In this document: piece by piece, positions 25,371-32,728 of the stretch
Layout of the letters: every line of letters starts with the position of its first letter
Numbering within the stretch: the first letter of the stretch is position 1
NCBI GenBank assembly: GCA_003694635.1
Contig: RFKQ01000001.1
Location: 1-36,442 of the forward strand
DNA: 36,442 nucleotides
Origin: Planctomycetota bacterium
GTDB taxonomy: Bacteria; Planctomycetota; J132
Direction: 5' to 3'
The notes under the pieces: generated by a model
Seen by the model: the letters and a program-made list of their open reading frames with translations, nothing else
What the model was told of the DNA's origin: nothing
Database searches by the model: none
Program-made: the position numbers and the translations under genes

Positions 25371-26162
25371 CTACTTTTTTACCTGGATCTCATCATAGGA
25401 CTTCAGACGCATCACCACCGTCGCCGTGTAAAGAGTTCCCAAAACCTCCTTGCTCACCGTAGATTCCATCTTCAAAATCCCCAACACCGGAACCTCATAG
25501 CTAATCCAATACTTTGCACTCAACTTCGCCTTTTTCGCCGCATTTTTCCTCGCACTTCCATACTTGATCATCTCCGGTGAGGGCTTCCTAGATTCAAAAT
25601 ACTCCCCCTCCACCTGCAACGTGATCACATAACAACGAAAACGATACTTCTTCACCGGCGCCGGCTGGTTGGGCAAATAAGTATAATCCGTCGCCCCTCT
25701 GCGACGAACAAGCACCACCTGCTTGCTCACAAAGGGCATGCCAAGGTCCTTTAAACTCACCTCCTTCTTCTCTACCTTCAACTGTTTGACCTGAAACTTC
25801 TCCCACCCCCTTTCCTTCCTATCACTGTATTTTAAATGCGCCTGAATACGTGCAAGCAAATCTTTATTTGTAGGATACTTTGTGTCCAAAACATACTTCC
25901 TCCCCTTCCACTTTGTCACTCTGCTCACTTCTATGGAAGTAAAGGAAGGCCGAACAACCTTTAAAAGCATCTCAGCCACAGCTTTCCCAAACTTGGAAGA
26001 GACCTCCACCGCATAAGTACAAGACTCTCCCTTCTTCGCATCCGCCAAAGGATCCTTTAACTTTTCCTTCGCTCCCAAAATAGAAACCATCCCCACCATC
26101 CATACAAATACCAAACCCACAAAACCGAATCGAATTCTTCTAATATACCGAAAAATGACCAT
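25371..26162 (-). CDS. Exported protein of unknown function
   Basis: This 263-residue protein has a signal peptide (basic start, hydrophobic FGFVGLVFVWMVGMVSILGA, cleavage near residue 31). The mature part is Lys/Val/Tyr-rich with alternating beta-strand pattern. GAGGTG seven bases upstream supports the ATG at 26162, which is two bases after the stop of the MBL-fold hydrolase. No catalytic motif or known domain is recognised. It may be a periplasmic or outer-surface beta protein. Confidence 0.75.
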   Translation of the reverse strand: MVIFRYIRRIRFGFVGLVFVWMVGMVSILGAKEKLKDPLADAKKGESCTYAVEVSSKFGKAVAEMLLKVVRPSFTSIEVSRVTKWKGRKYVLDTKYPTNKDLLARIQAHLKYSDRKERGWEKFQVKQLKVEKKEVSLKDLGMPFVSKQVVLVRRRGATDYTYLPNQPAPVKKYRFRCYVITLQVEGEYFESRKPSPEMIKYGSARKNAAKKAKLSAKYWISYEVPVLGILKMESTVSKEVLGTLYTATVVMRLKSYDEIQVKK

Positions 26163-26164
26163 AT

Positions 26165-26815
26165 CTACACCTCTGTTCCAAAAAAAGGATTGTACTTTTT
26201 CTCATCTCCTACCGTAGTGGCTGGCCCATGACCAGGGAAAATGGTAGTTTCCTCTGGAAGTGTCAAAATCTTCTTGGTAATAGACTCCATCAAAAGATCG
26301 TAGGAACACCTAGGCAGATCCGTCCTTCCAATCGAACGATAAAACACACAATCGCCAGAAAATAATTTATCCTCCACCAAAAACATCACATGACCCGGCG
26401 AATGCCCAGGAACCTCAAATACCCTCATCTCAAACCTCCCGAAAGAAAAAGTATCTCCCTCCCGCAACTCTATATCCACCTCCGGCACCTCCCCAGAAAA
26501 TGGCAGTCCAAACATCGCCGCCTGCTCCGGCAACGCATCCAACCAAAACCTCTCCTCCCGATGCAGCCCAAAAGGCACCCCCAACTCCCGCTTTAGATCC
26601 AAAACCGCCATCACATGATCAATATGAGCATGGGTGCAGAAAAGATAACGAATCTGCAAACCAGAACGCTCTACCATATCCAAAATTACCCCCGACTCCG
26701 CCCCAGCGTCTACCACTACCCCCTCTCGGGTTACCCTATCCCCCACCACATAACAATTCATCTGAAATATCCCCACCGGCTTGGAAAAAACTAACAAATT
26801 CTCTAATGTTTCCAT
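26165..26815 (-). CDS. Metallo-beta-lactamase-fold hydrolase, glyoxalase II-like
   Basis: About 216 residues from the ATG at 26815. An in-frame TTG at 26845 would add ten residues, and neither has a clear ribosome site. Metal ligands are in THAHIDHV (61-68), GHSPGHVMF, FSGDCVF and GHGPATTVGDEK, the standard order for the hydroxyacylglutathione-hydrolase-like branch of the fold. Members cleave thioesters or related substrates in the cytoplasm. The exact substrate cannot be told. The length (about 210) fits the short glyoxalase II-like family rather than full GloB (about 250). Confidence 0.9.
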   Translation of the reverse strand: METLENLLVFSKPVGIFQMNCYVVGDRVTREGVVVDAGAESGVILDMVERSGLQIRYLFCTHAHIDHVMAVLDLKRELGVPFGLHREERFWLDALPEQAAMFGLPFSGEVPEVDIELREGDTFSFGRFEMRVFEVPGHSPGHVMFLVEDKLFSGDCVFYRSIGRTDLPRCSYDLLMESITKKILTLPEETTIFPGHGPATTVGDEKKYNPFFGTEV

Positions 26816-26885
26816 TCCTACACTACGCTTATTATCGCTTTTCAAACTTCCATACCACTAAACCTTAGTGGCAACCACACGGCCC

Positions 26886-27077
26886 TCATGTCCCTCCGGA
26901 CGGAGAAGCAGAAACATCGCTTCCACCCTCTGAGCGAGAGGAAAACGGAGAAAACTTCCTGCGAACATTGCCAGAACGACAATGGGGACAAATCGTCTCG
27001 GCTTCTGTAGTACCTATCTTCTGCAAGAGCTCAAAATCTTTTTGACAGTCTTCACATCGATACTCATAAAATGGCAT
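26886..27077 (-). CDS. FmdB-type zinc ribbon protein
   Basis: This 63-residue protein begins MPFYEYRCEDCQKDFELLQK, the typical FmdB-family start. Zinc-binding Cys pairs are C8/C11 and C30/C33. A Ser/Gly-rich tail follows. These small proteins are thought to be regulatory or metal-handling, with no firmly known role. AGAGGG seven bases before the ATG supports the start. A Fur-box-like sequence lies about 50 bases upstream. Confidence 0.88.
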   Translation of the reverse strand: MPFYEYRCEDCQKDFELLQKIGTTEAETICPHCRSGNVRRKFSPFSSRSEGGSDVSASPSGGT

Positions 27078-27126
27078 CGAATCACCCTCTCTCTCAACTC
27101 TATACTATGACCTCTACATACACAAG

Positions 27127-27141
27127 TGATAATCGTTATTA
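27127..27141. promoter_or_regulatory. Fur-box-like palindrome
   Basis: TGATAATCGTTATTA matches the 7-1-7 Fur consensus TGATAATNATTATCA at 12 of 14 defined positions. It starts 50 bases upstream of the FmdB-type gene. No iron-transport gene is nearby, and the match is in AT-rich sequence. Confidence 0.45.
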
Positions 27142-27258
27142 TTAAAAATTAGGATACTTTGTCAAGAGAACTATAAGAATTTCTATACATTGCTAATCTC
27201 AATCATTAGTAAATGACAAAAAAATCCTCTCTCCGTAATTTTATTCAAATGGATTGTA

Positions 27259-27286
27259 TTGAATTCATCAACCAATTTTGTATAAT
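27259..27286 (+). promoter_or_regulatory. Sigma-70-type promoter for the 27392 gene cassette
   Basis: TTGAAT (27259-27264), a 16-base spacer and a perfect TATAAT (27281-27286) lie about 105 bases before the ATG at 27392. Confidence 0.65.
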
Positions 27287-27391
27287 TTTAAGAGATTTAT
27301 TCTGAATTCTTGAAACATTCTCTTAGAATCAATTACGAGAAAGCCTTCTTCTCATAAATCTTGGTACCTTGCTCAAATAAAGGAGAGAAAA

Positions 27392-27688
27392 ATGCCCCAA
27401 CAGGAATACATAGAACCTGTAAAAATCACCACCGAAGAAGTCCACCTCACCATTGTAGGTGAACCCTATGTACGCTATACCCATAGAGGCTATGCCCCGG
27501 TGGTCAATGTCAAAGTCAATGAAAAAGAAAAAAAAGTGCTCTTTATCTCCTCCGCTTCTCTCGCTGCCGGCCTCCAACCCCTTGTGGAAAAGCAAAATGG
27601 AAAATTTGACGGCATACAAATCAAAGTTCGTAAGGAATCCAATGACCGCTTTGCAAAATACCTAGTCACTCCCGTCACAGATGAATAA
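27392..27688 (+). CDS. Small protein of unknown function
   Basis: This 98-residue protein starts MPQQEYIEPVKITTEEVHLT. AAAGGAG seven bases upstream and an upstream consensus promoter support it as a real gene. There is no signal peptide or membrane segment. The strand pattern around YVRYTHRGYAPVVNVKVNEK suggests a small beta-rich cytoplasmic protein. I recognise no family. Its stop overlaps the ATG of the next gene by eight bases, so it is probably coupled to the lipoprotein downstream. Confidence 0.8.
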   Translation: MPQQEYIEPVKITTEEVHLTIVGEPYVRYTHRGYAPVVNVKVNEKEKKVLFISSASLAAGLQPLVEKQNGKFDGIQIKVRKESNDRFAKYLVTPVTDE

Positions 27689-28133
27689 ATACAAACCCAA
27701 ACGGATATCTAGAAAAATGAACTCCAAGCATGCCCTGCTCTACCTCTTCACTATCTTCCTGACTCTCCCATGTGCCTGCTCCAGCACAGAAATCAACGGC
27801 TCTACCCCCAAATATGCCCGACAACTGTGCACGGAAGCTCTTCAACCTACCCAAGAAAAAATTGAAGAAGCTACTTCTAAACAACAATGGCAACAGCTCC
27901 CTCCCCTTTTTCAACAATTGCAACGCTCTGCCAAAGATATGTGGAAAAATTGTGTGCCTAAAAATTCTCTCAATAATATCCACTCCTTCCGCGCACAAGC
28001 CAAAGTTTTTTTCCAAATTTGCCAACAAGCCCTCCAAACAGCCAATCAACAAAAATGGGATAAAATTCCACCCCTGATAAAAAAAATCAAACAACGCTGT
28101 TCCCTATGCCACGATGAATTCAAGTTTCCTTAA
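27681..28133 (+). CDS. Cytochrome c'-like monohaem lipoprotein
   Basis: Up to 150 residues. An in-frame ATG at 27717 would give a more compact signal peptide beginning MNSKHALLYLFTIFLTLP. The signal ends at CAC-SS (lipobox-like Cys33). The mature part is helical and Gln/Lys-rich, and ends with CSLCHDEF (140-147). A single CxxCH close to the C-terminus after a helical bundle is the hallmark of cytochrome c'/c-556 proteins. It is therefore predicted to be an exported, lipid-anchored c-type cytochrome. Its redox partner is unknown. It overlaps the previous gene by eight bases. Confidence 0.72.
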   Translation: MNKYKPKRISRKMNSKHALLYLFTIFLTLPCACSSTEINGSTPKYARQLCTEALQPTQEKIEEATSKQQWQQLPPLFQQLQRSAKDMWKNCVPKNSLNNIHSFRAQAKVFFQICQQALQTANQQKWDKIPPLIKKIKQRCSLCHDEFKFP

Positions 28134-28155
28134 TCTCCCAAAAAGGAAAAAAAAA

Positions 28156-29352
28156 ATGAACAGCCAATTCAAAATTTTTCTCCCTCTCCTTCTACTTCTT
28201 CTTGCCACAAACGCTTTTTCTGAGGAATACCATCCTCTTTCTTTAGAAGAGCTCCGCCAAAACCCAAAAAAATATCAACAACAAAAAATTTCCTTTTGGG
28301 GAAAATATAAATCTCTTCTAGGTACAGAAGAAAATTATCAAATGGCCATTTATTACTGTTCACTAATCCTCATCTTTGACATCAAATGGGAAGAAAAACT
28401 AACTCAACTCCAGGAAAGAAGTTATATCGAATTCCGCGGTGTCCTGACCTCCCCCAAAACCTTCTATGTGCACTCCTTTACCCCCCTGAAAGAAAAAATT
28501 AAACTCCTCGATAAACAATTCAAGAATGCTCTTGCCAACCAAAATCTCCCTAAACTAAAAAAAATTTCTCTAAATATGCTATCTATCTATCATATTACAG
28601 GTTATGAACCCCTTCAGGATAAAATAAAAAACTCTTTCACTCTCTACCTGCAACTTCAGGAAAAACAAGCTCCACCTCAATCCTTTGAAGAAAAATTTAA
28701 AAACGCACAAGCCTGGCTAACTCTAGCTAAAAATAGAAAAGCCGCCCTAAAACGCCTGGTTAAACTCCTCCGTGATTATCCACAATATACTACTAATATC
28801 AAAAATCTATTAACCGCTCCTTACCCCCAAGGAGTACAGGCGATATCCATAAAAGAAAAAAACAAAACAATATGGCTACTCCAAGAAGAATTCCACCAAA
28901 AGCAAGGAACTCTCAAACTAAAAGACGGCACTATCGCTTCCTTCGATTGGGTGGTGTTTCGAGACTTTGTTAAAATCTATATCCTAGCCGAAGATCCAGA
29001 ATACTTTCGCTTTGAAAATTTCTTCCAAATCTCTACCCATCCTCTCAATTACAACCAAGCTAAGATAAAAATTCAAAAAGGCGAAGCTAGCGAGGGTATG
29101 AAAAAAGATCAAATTATCTATGCTTGGGGATACCCAAAACAAACTTATTTTTATTTCCAAAAAGATGAATTTCAAGCCTCTCAAAATAAACAAGCCGAAG
29201 TATGGATCTACCTACGCACAGAACCAGAATATAAGTTGATCGGGAAAAAAATCAAAAAAATTCGGTCGACAGAAAAATATTACCTCTTTTTCTATAACGG
29301 TATCTTGATCGGAAAACTCAATAAAAAACAAGTAATGGAAATGAAAAAATAA
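28156..29352 (+). CDS. Exported protein with SmpA/OmlA-like C-terminus
   Basis: The start is the ATG giving MNSQFKIFLPLLLLLLATNA, with AAAAGGA upstream. An ATG 14 codons earlier lies inside the cytochrome gene. The 398-residue protein has a clear signal peptide with cleavage after AFS. A middle helical, Lys-rich part follows. Near the C-terminus, GEASEGMKKDQIIYAWGYPK followed by AEVWIYL resembles the SmpA/OmlA (BamE-like) beta domain pattern (weak). It has an A/C-rich, Lys/Gln-heavy composition like its + strand neighbours. Function is unknown, probably an envelope protein. Confidence 0.72.
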   Translation: MNSQFKIFLPLLLLLLATNAFSEEYHPLSLEELRQNPKKYQQQKISFWGKYKSLLGTEENYQMAIYYCSLILIFDIKWEEKLTQLQERSYIEFRGVLTSPKTFYVHSFTPLKEKIKLLDKQFKNALANQNLPKLKKISLNMLSIYHITGYEPLQDKIKNSFTLYLQLQEKQAPPQSFEEKFKNAQAWLTLAKNRKAALKRLVKLLRDYPQYTTNIKNLLTAPYPQGVQAISIKEKNKTIWLLQEEFHQKQGTLKLKDGTIASFDWVVFRDFVKIYILAEDPEYFRFENFFQISTHPLNYNQAKIKIQKGEASEGMKKDQIIYAWGYPKQTYFYFQKDEFQASQNKQAEVWIYLRTEPEYKLIGKKIKKIRSTEKYYLFFYNGILIGKLNKKQVMEMKK

Positions 29353-29397
29353 ACTCTCTTCCTCTTTCACACATCTACTTTAAAAATAAAAACGCTA

Positions 29398-29838
29398 ATG
29401 ACTCTCCCCCATTCCTTCCTCTTCTTTCTTCTCCTTACCACTATCCCCTTCCTCAATTCTTGCTCTACCTCAAAACCCGCCTCTACCCCCCGTCCATCAC
29501 GACAAAATATCAAACAAAAACAGCTCTATACCCTCCGCAAAATCCATCAAAAAGCCCAAAAAATTCAAAAAGAAATCAAAAAAAAACTCACCTCTGTAGC
29601 CAAAGTAGAAGTCAATTGCACAAAAAAACAAATCTTTATCTGGATCAAACTCCTACCCCCCAAACAACGCCTTAGCCTCAACGATAAAAAACATCTTGTC
29701 CTTATCCTACACTCCTATGGGTACACCCCCCAAAATGCTCACGTCTTTAGCCAACCCCAAACACAAAACTCTACAATCCACAAAAAAACTAGCTCGAATT
29801 CAACCCTCCCCAACTCAACTCCTGAAAAGAAAAAATAA
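29398..29838 (+). CDS. Small predicted lipoprotein
   Basis: This 146-residue protein has a signal peptide SFLFFLLLTTIPF and lipobox LNSC (Cys22), then a Lys/Gln-rich helical stretch, a short beta segment VAKVEVNCTKKQIFIWI, and a Ser/Thr/Asn-rich tail. No ribosome site is obvious before the ATG, but the signal peptide and gene order support it. It is the last gene of the + strand secreted-protein cassette. No family is recognised. Confidence 0.65.
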   Translation: MTLPHSFLFFLLLTTIPFLNSCSTSKPASTPRPSRQNIKQKQLYTLRKIHQKAQKIQKEIKKKLTSVAKVEVNCTKKQIFIWIKLLPPKQRLSLNDKKHLVLILHSYGYTPQNAHVFSQPQTQNSTIHKKTSSNSTLPNSTPEKKK

Positions 29839-29947
29839 TCCCCCTCTTTTAACTTCTTTGTTAAACCGATTCAGCTCTGCTCTTGCTAACAAACAAAAAA
29901 ATTCTTTTCTCTTTCTTCTCAAATACAACCCCTCGTTTCCCTTGTAA

Positions 29948-29987
29948 GTGTCCCAAAACGAGACAAGGTTACTTGAAAAATTTTGAC
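29948..29987 (-). repeat. 40-bp hairpin element, copy D (inverted)
   Basis: Read on the minus strand it contains CAAGTAACCTTGTCTCGTTT followed by TGGGACAC. The UGUCUC/GGGACA hairpin occupies 29949-29965. In minus-strand reading it lies downstream of the inverted 177-bp repeat, the same order as at the other two pairs. Confidence 0.85.
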
Positions 29988-30150
29988 TAACTTGCTGCGT
30001 TGAGAAGCTTTCACTCCTACCTCCCATATTCCCCAAAAAAAATACACAACTTACTGAAAAACAAATAGATACGTCAATTATCACAAAAAAAAATCTATTA
30101 AAACAAAATAAACTCTTCAAAATGGAACGTTTTTTGCTAAAAATTTAGCC

Positions 30151-30326
30151 CAACATCTGGGGTTTTCTCCCTATCCCCTCGCCCTCGGGAGGCGGGTCGG
30201 TATGGGCGAATCGGAAAGGAGAAAACCCCCCTCTATCCATAAGTATAAGCGGATCTATTCTAGCTTGTACGTAGGGGGAGGTATGCCATCATTTCTTACC
30301 CCCACCCTGGGTGGGGGTCTAAAAAA
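30151..30326 (-). repeat. Structured 177-bp intergenic repeat, copy E (inverted, diverged)
   Basis: The inverted and most diverged copy. The outer stem is perfect over 12 bp (GGGGTTTTCTCC at 30159-30170 with GGAGAAAACCCC at 30218-30229). The inner stem is TCGCCC (30179-30184) with GGGCGA (30204-30209), and the GC palindrome CCCCACCCTGGGTGGGG is kept. The apical loop sequence CCGACCCGCCTCCCG is identical to the other copies, while flanking linkers differ. Confidence 0.88.
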
Positions 30327-30513
30327 CGTAAGGATTCCCAAAAATCTAGCCTTTCTTCTCTGCTTCAATCTGAATTAACACACTATGAAAACTAACCAAT
30401 TTAATAGAAGGAGAGCACTTTTTCTATAAAGGCTAAAAAGATGTTGAGGATATGAAAAACAAATAGATTTTTAAATTTCATTGATATTTGAACAAATTCT
30501 TTCCAATGAAAAA

Positions 30514-30528
30514 TTCCTGCATCAGGAA
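30514..30528. promoter_or_regulatory. Perfect palindrome upstream of copA, possible operator
   Basis: TTCCTGCATCAGGAA has two perfect 6-base arms with a CAT centre and lies about 76 bases before the copA ATG. A regulator site is plausible. It does not match the CopY box (TACANNTGTA) and I cannot assign a regulator. Confidence 0.4.
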
Positions 30529-30604
30529 AGTATCGAATAATATAACTCTAGCTATTCTAGGACGTTGCGCAAACTTCAAATAAATAAAAAATTCAAAATC
30601 CCAA

Positions 30605-32728
30605 ATGAGGTTAGAAGAGATGAAACAAAGCCATGATATGTATGTTCTCCTGTTAGAAGGACTAAAATGCGGTGGCTGCGTTCGCAAAGTAGAGGGGGTG
30701 TTGGAGAATTTGGCGGGGGTAGAAGAAGTCAGTGTCAACCTTGCCACAAAGGAGGCATGGATACAGGGGAAAAGCGGTTTGGAGGAAGAGTTGATCCAGC
30801 GTTTATCAGAAGCAGGATTTCCGGCCACTATCAGGAGGAAAAAGACAGGTAAGCCCGGGCATAAAGAATGGAAATTTTTTTTGCTAGCGGCTTTACTCAC
30901 GTTGCCGGTGTTTGTTTTAAGTATGGGGGGATGGCAACAGCAATGGTCACAGCTGGTTCAATTTTTCGCTTCAGCGTTGGTGGTGTTTGTGGTAGGTTGG
31001 GGCTTTCACTGGCGCACAGTAAGTCAATTTCCTTCGATGAATATGGATACCCTGATTTCGCTTGGTACAGTGGCCGCGTTTGGCTACAGCGTCTATTTGT
31101 TGTACATCTGTTCTGGACATTTATACTTTGAGACTGCTTCGATGATCATTACTTTGGTGCTGTTTGGCCGCTTTTTAGAGGCAAGAGCCTTAGACAAAAG
31201 TGGGGATGCAATCCGGGCCTTGATGTCAAAGCGTCCACAGCAGGCTTGCGTTCTGGAAGGTGAGCTTGAGAAAGTTGTCCCCGTTCAGAAGGTAAAGGTG
31301 GGAGATATTGTGTTGATTCGCCCTGGAGAAAAGGTTCCATTAGATGCGGAAATTGTGGAGGGGAGCAGTTATATCGACGAATCTCTCTTGACAGGAGAGA
31401 GTTTGCCAGTTTTTAAAAAAGAAGGAGATCATTTAATTGGAGCGACGTTAAACACTCATGGAGCACTGAAGGCGAAGGTGCTTAAATCTTTTTCAGAATC
31501 TTATTTCAGCCAAATTTTAGATTTTGTTCAAAAGGCTCAGTCCTCCAAAGCCCCTGTTCAACGGCTGGCGGACAGAGTAGCGGGGGTGTTTGTGCCATTT
31601 GTGATCGGAATTTCGATCACCACCTTCTTAGGTTGGTTATGGTATGGGCAGGCACCTTGGCAAGAGGCTTTGCTTCCAGCAGTGGCGGTGCTTTTGATCT
31701 CTTGTCCATGCGCGCTGGGCTTGGCAACACCGGTAGCGGTGATACAGGCGTTGGGAAAATTTGCCTCCCACGGTATTCTGGTTAGAGATGCGGCGAGTGT
31801 GGAGAAGTTGGCGACAATTTCCAAGCTAGCTTTAGACAAAACGGGTACCTTGACGGAGGGCAGACCTGAGTTGCAGAAGGTGCTCGTTTTTTCCAAAGAA
31901 TTTGATGAGGATAAAGTTTTAGAGTTGGCGGCTTCGTTGGAGAAGCGTTCAGAGCATCCCCTAGGGCGAGCGATTTGTGCTGCAGCGCAGAAGCGGAAGC
32001 TCCCTTTGAGGGAGGTGCAAGATTTCTGCTACAGCCCAGGGGTTGGGATTTCCGCCAAACTGGATGAGGAAGAAATCTTTATTGGAAAGGTATCTTCGGA
32101 GCTCCCAAATTTAGTTAAGGATCAAATAGAGCGTTTAACCTCACAGGGTTGGAGTGTGGTTTTTCTTAAAAAAGGTTCTGAGATTATAGGGGTTTTGGCG
32201 TTAGGGGATCGACCCCGCGAGGGGGCGAGAGAGGCTGTGGAAGGGTTAAAGCGACTTGGGGTAGCGGTGGTTATGCTAACAGGGGACTCACGCCAGAGTG
32301 CTCAGGCCATTGCTCAGGAGGTGGGAATAGGTGAGGTTTACGCAGAGCTATTACCCCACCAGAAGCTGGAGATTATCCGCACCCATTCGCTGGCCATGGT
32401 TGGCGATGGTGTCAACGATGCGCCGGCGCTAGCGTTGGCAGAAGTATCTATTGCGATGGGTGGAGGAACGGATGTGGCATTGGACTCAGCGAATATTATT
32501 TTATCCTCCAATCGACTAGAACTTTTGCCTTTGATGGTGCGGTTTGCCCGGCTGACTATGAGGACCATTCGACAAAATTTATTTTTTGCCTTTATTTACA
32601 ATTCGATTGGGATTCCGCTAGCGGCGCTAGGATATTTGCATCCAATGCTAGCCGCTGGCGCCATGGCGCTCAGCTCTGTGTCGGTGGTAGGAAACTCCAA
32701 CCGTTTATCCAAAGTAAAGTTTAGATGA
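30605..32728 (+). CDS. copA: Copper-exporting P1B-type ATPase CopA
   Basis: This 707-residue heavy-metal ATPase exports Cu(I) across the inner membrane. Domains: one N-terminal HMA metal-binding domain with CGGC (C22/C25); eight predicted membrane helices; TGES in the actuator domain (264-267); the CPC ion-site motif at 367-369; phosphorylation Asp411 in DKTGTLTEG; HP at 451-452; GDGVNDAP at 600-607. YNSIGIPLAALGYLHP and MALSSVSVVGNSNRL are the TM7/TM8 copper-site signatures. The first ATG (30605) lacks a good ribosome site. The in-frame ATG at 30620 has GAGG nine bases upstream and may be the true start. The stop overlaps the next gene in an ATGA. Codon use is G/T-rich, unlike + strand genes to the left. 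Confidence 0.96.
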   Translation: MRLEEMKQSHDMYVLLLEGLKCGGCVRKVEGVLENLAGVEEVSVNLATKEAWIQGKSGLEEELIQRLSEAGFPATIRRKKTGKPGHKEWKFFLLAALLTLPVFVLSMGGWQQQWSQLVQFFASALVVFVVGWGFHWRTVSQFPSMNMDTLISLGTVAAFGYSVYLLYICSGHLYFETASMIITLVLFGRFLEARALDKSGDAIRALMSKRPQQACVLEGELEKVVPVQKVKVGDIVLIRPGEKVPLDAEIVEGSSYIDESLLTGESLPVFKKEGDHLIGATLNTHGALKAKVLKSFSESYFSQILDFVQKAQSSKAPVQRLADRVAGVFVPFVIGISITTFLGWLWYGQAPWQEALLPAVAVLLISCPCALGLATPVAVIQALGKFASHGILVRDAASVEKLATISKLALDKTGTLTEGRPELQKVLVFSKEFDEDKVLELAASLEKRSEHPLGRAICAAAQKRKLPLREVQDFCYSPGVGISAKLDEEEIFIGKVSSELPNLVKDQIERLTSQGWSVVFLKKGSEIIGVLALGDRPREGAREAVEGLKRLGVAVVMLTGDSRQSAQAIAQEVGIGEVYAELLPHQKLEIIRTHSLAMVGDGVNDAPALALAEVSIAMGGGTDVALDSANIILSSNRLELLPLMVRFARLTMRTIRQNLFFAFIYNSIGIPLAALGYLHPMLAAGAMALSSVSVVGNSNRLSKVKFR

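Larger units (their letters stand above)
27078..27391. other. Divergent intergenic region with promoter and Fur-like site
   Basis: There are 314 AT-rich bases between the divergently transcribed FmdB-type gene and the 27392 gene. It holds a Fur-box-like site near the FmdB side and a near-consensus promoter for the + strand genes. Nothing else is recognised. Confidence 0.75.
29839..30604. other. Intergenic GC-skew switch region (candidate origin or inversion breakpoint)
   Basis: There are 766 bases without a gene. To the left the + strand is C-rich over G in genes of both orientations. For example, 29401-29460 has 28 C and no G. To the right it is G-rich, for example 34561-34620 with 30 G and 7 C. 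The region is AT-rich, holds inverted copies of both repeat families and lacks a convincing cluster of DnaA boxes (TTATCCACA). Confidence 0.6.

Noticed and set aside
30061-30240. DnaA-box cluster in the skew-switch region
   Set aside because: Only loose partial matches to TTATCCACA were seen (for example CTATCCATA near 30234), not enough to support an origin on their own.
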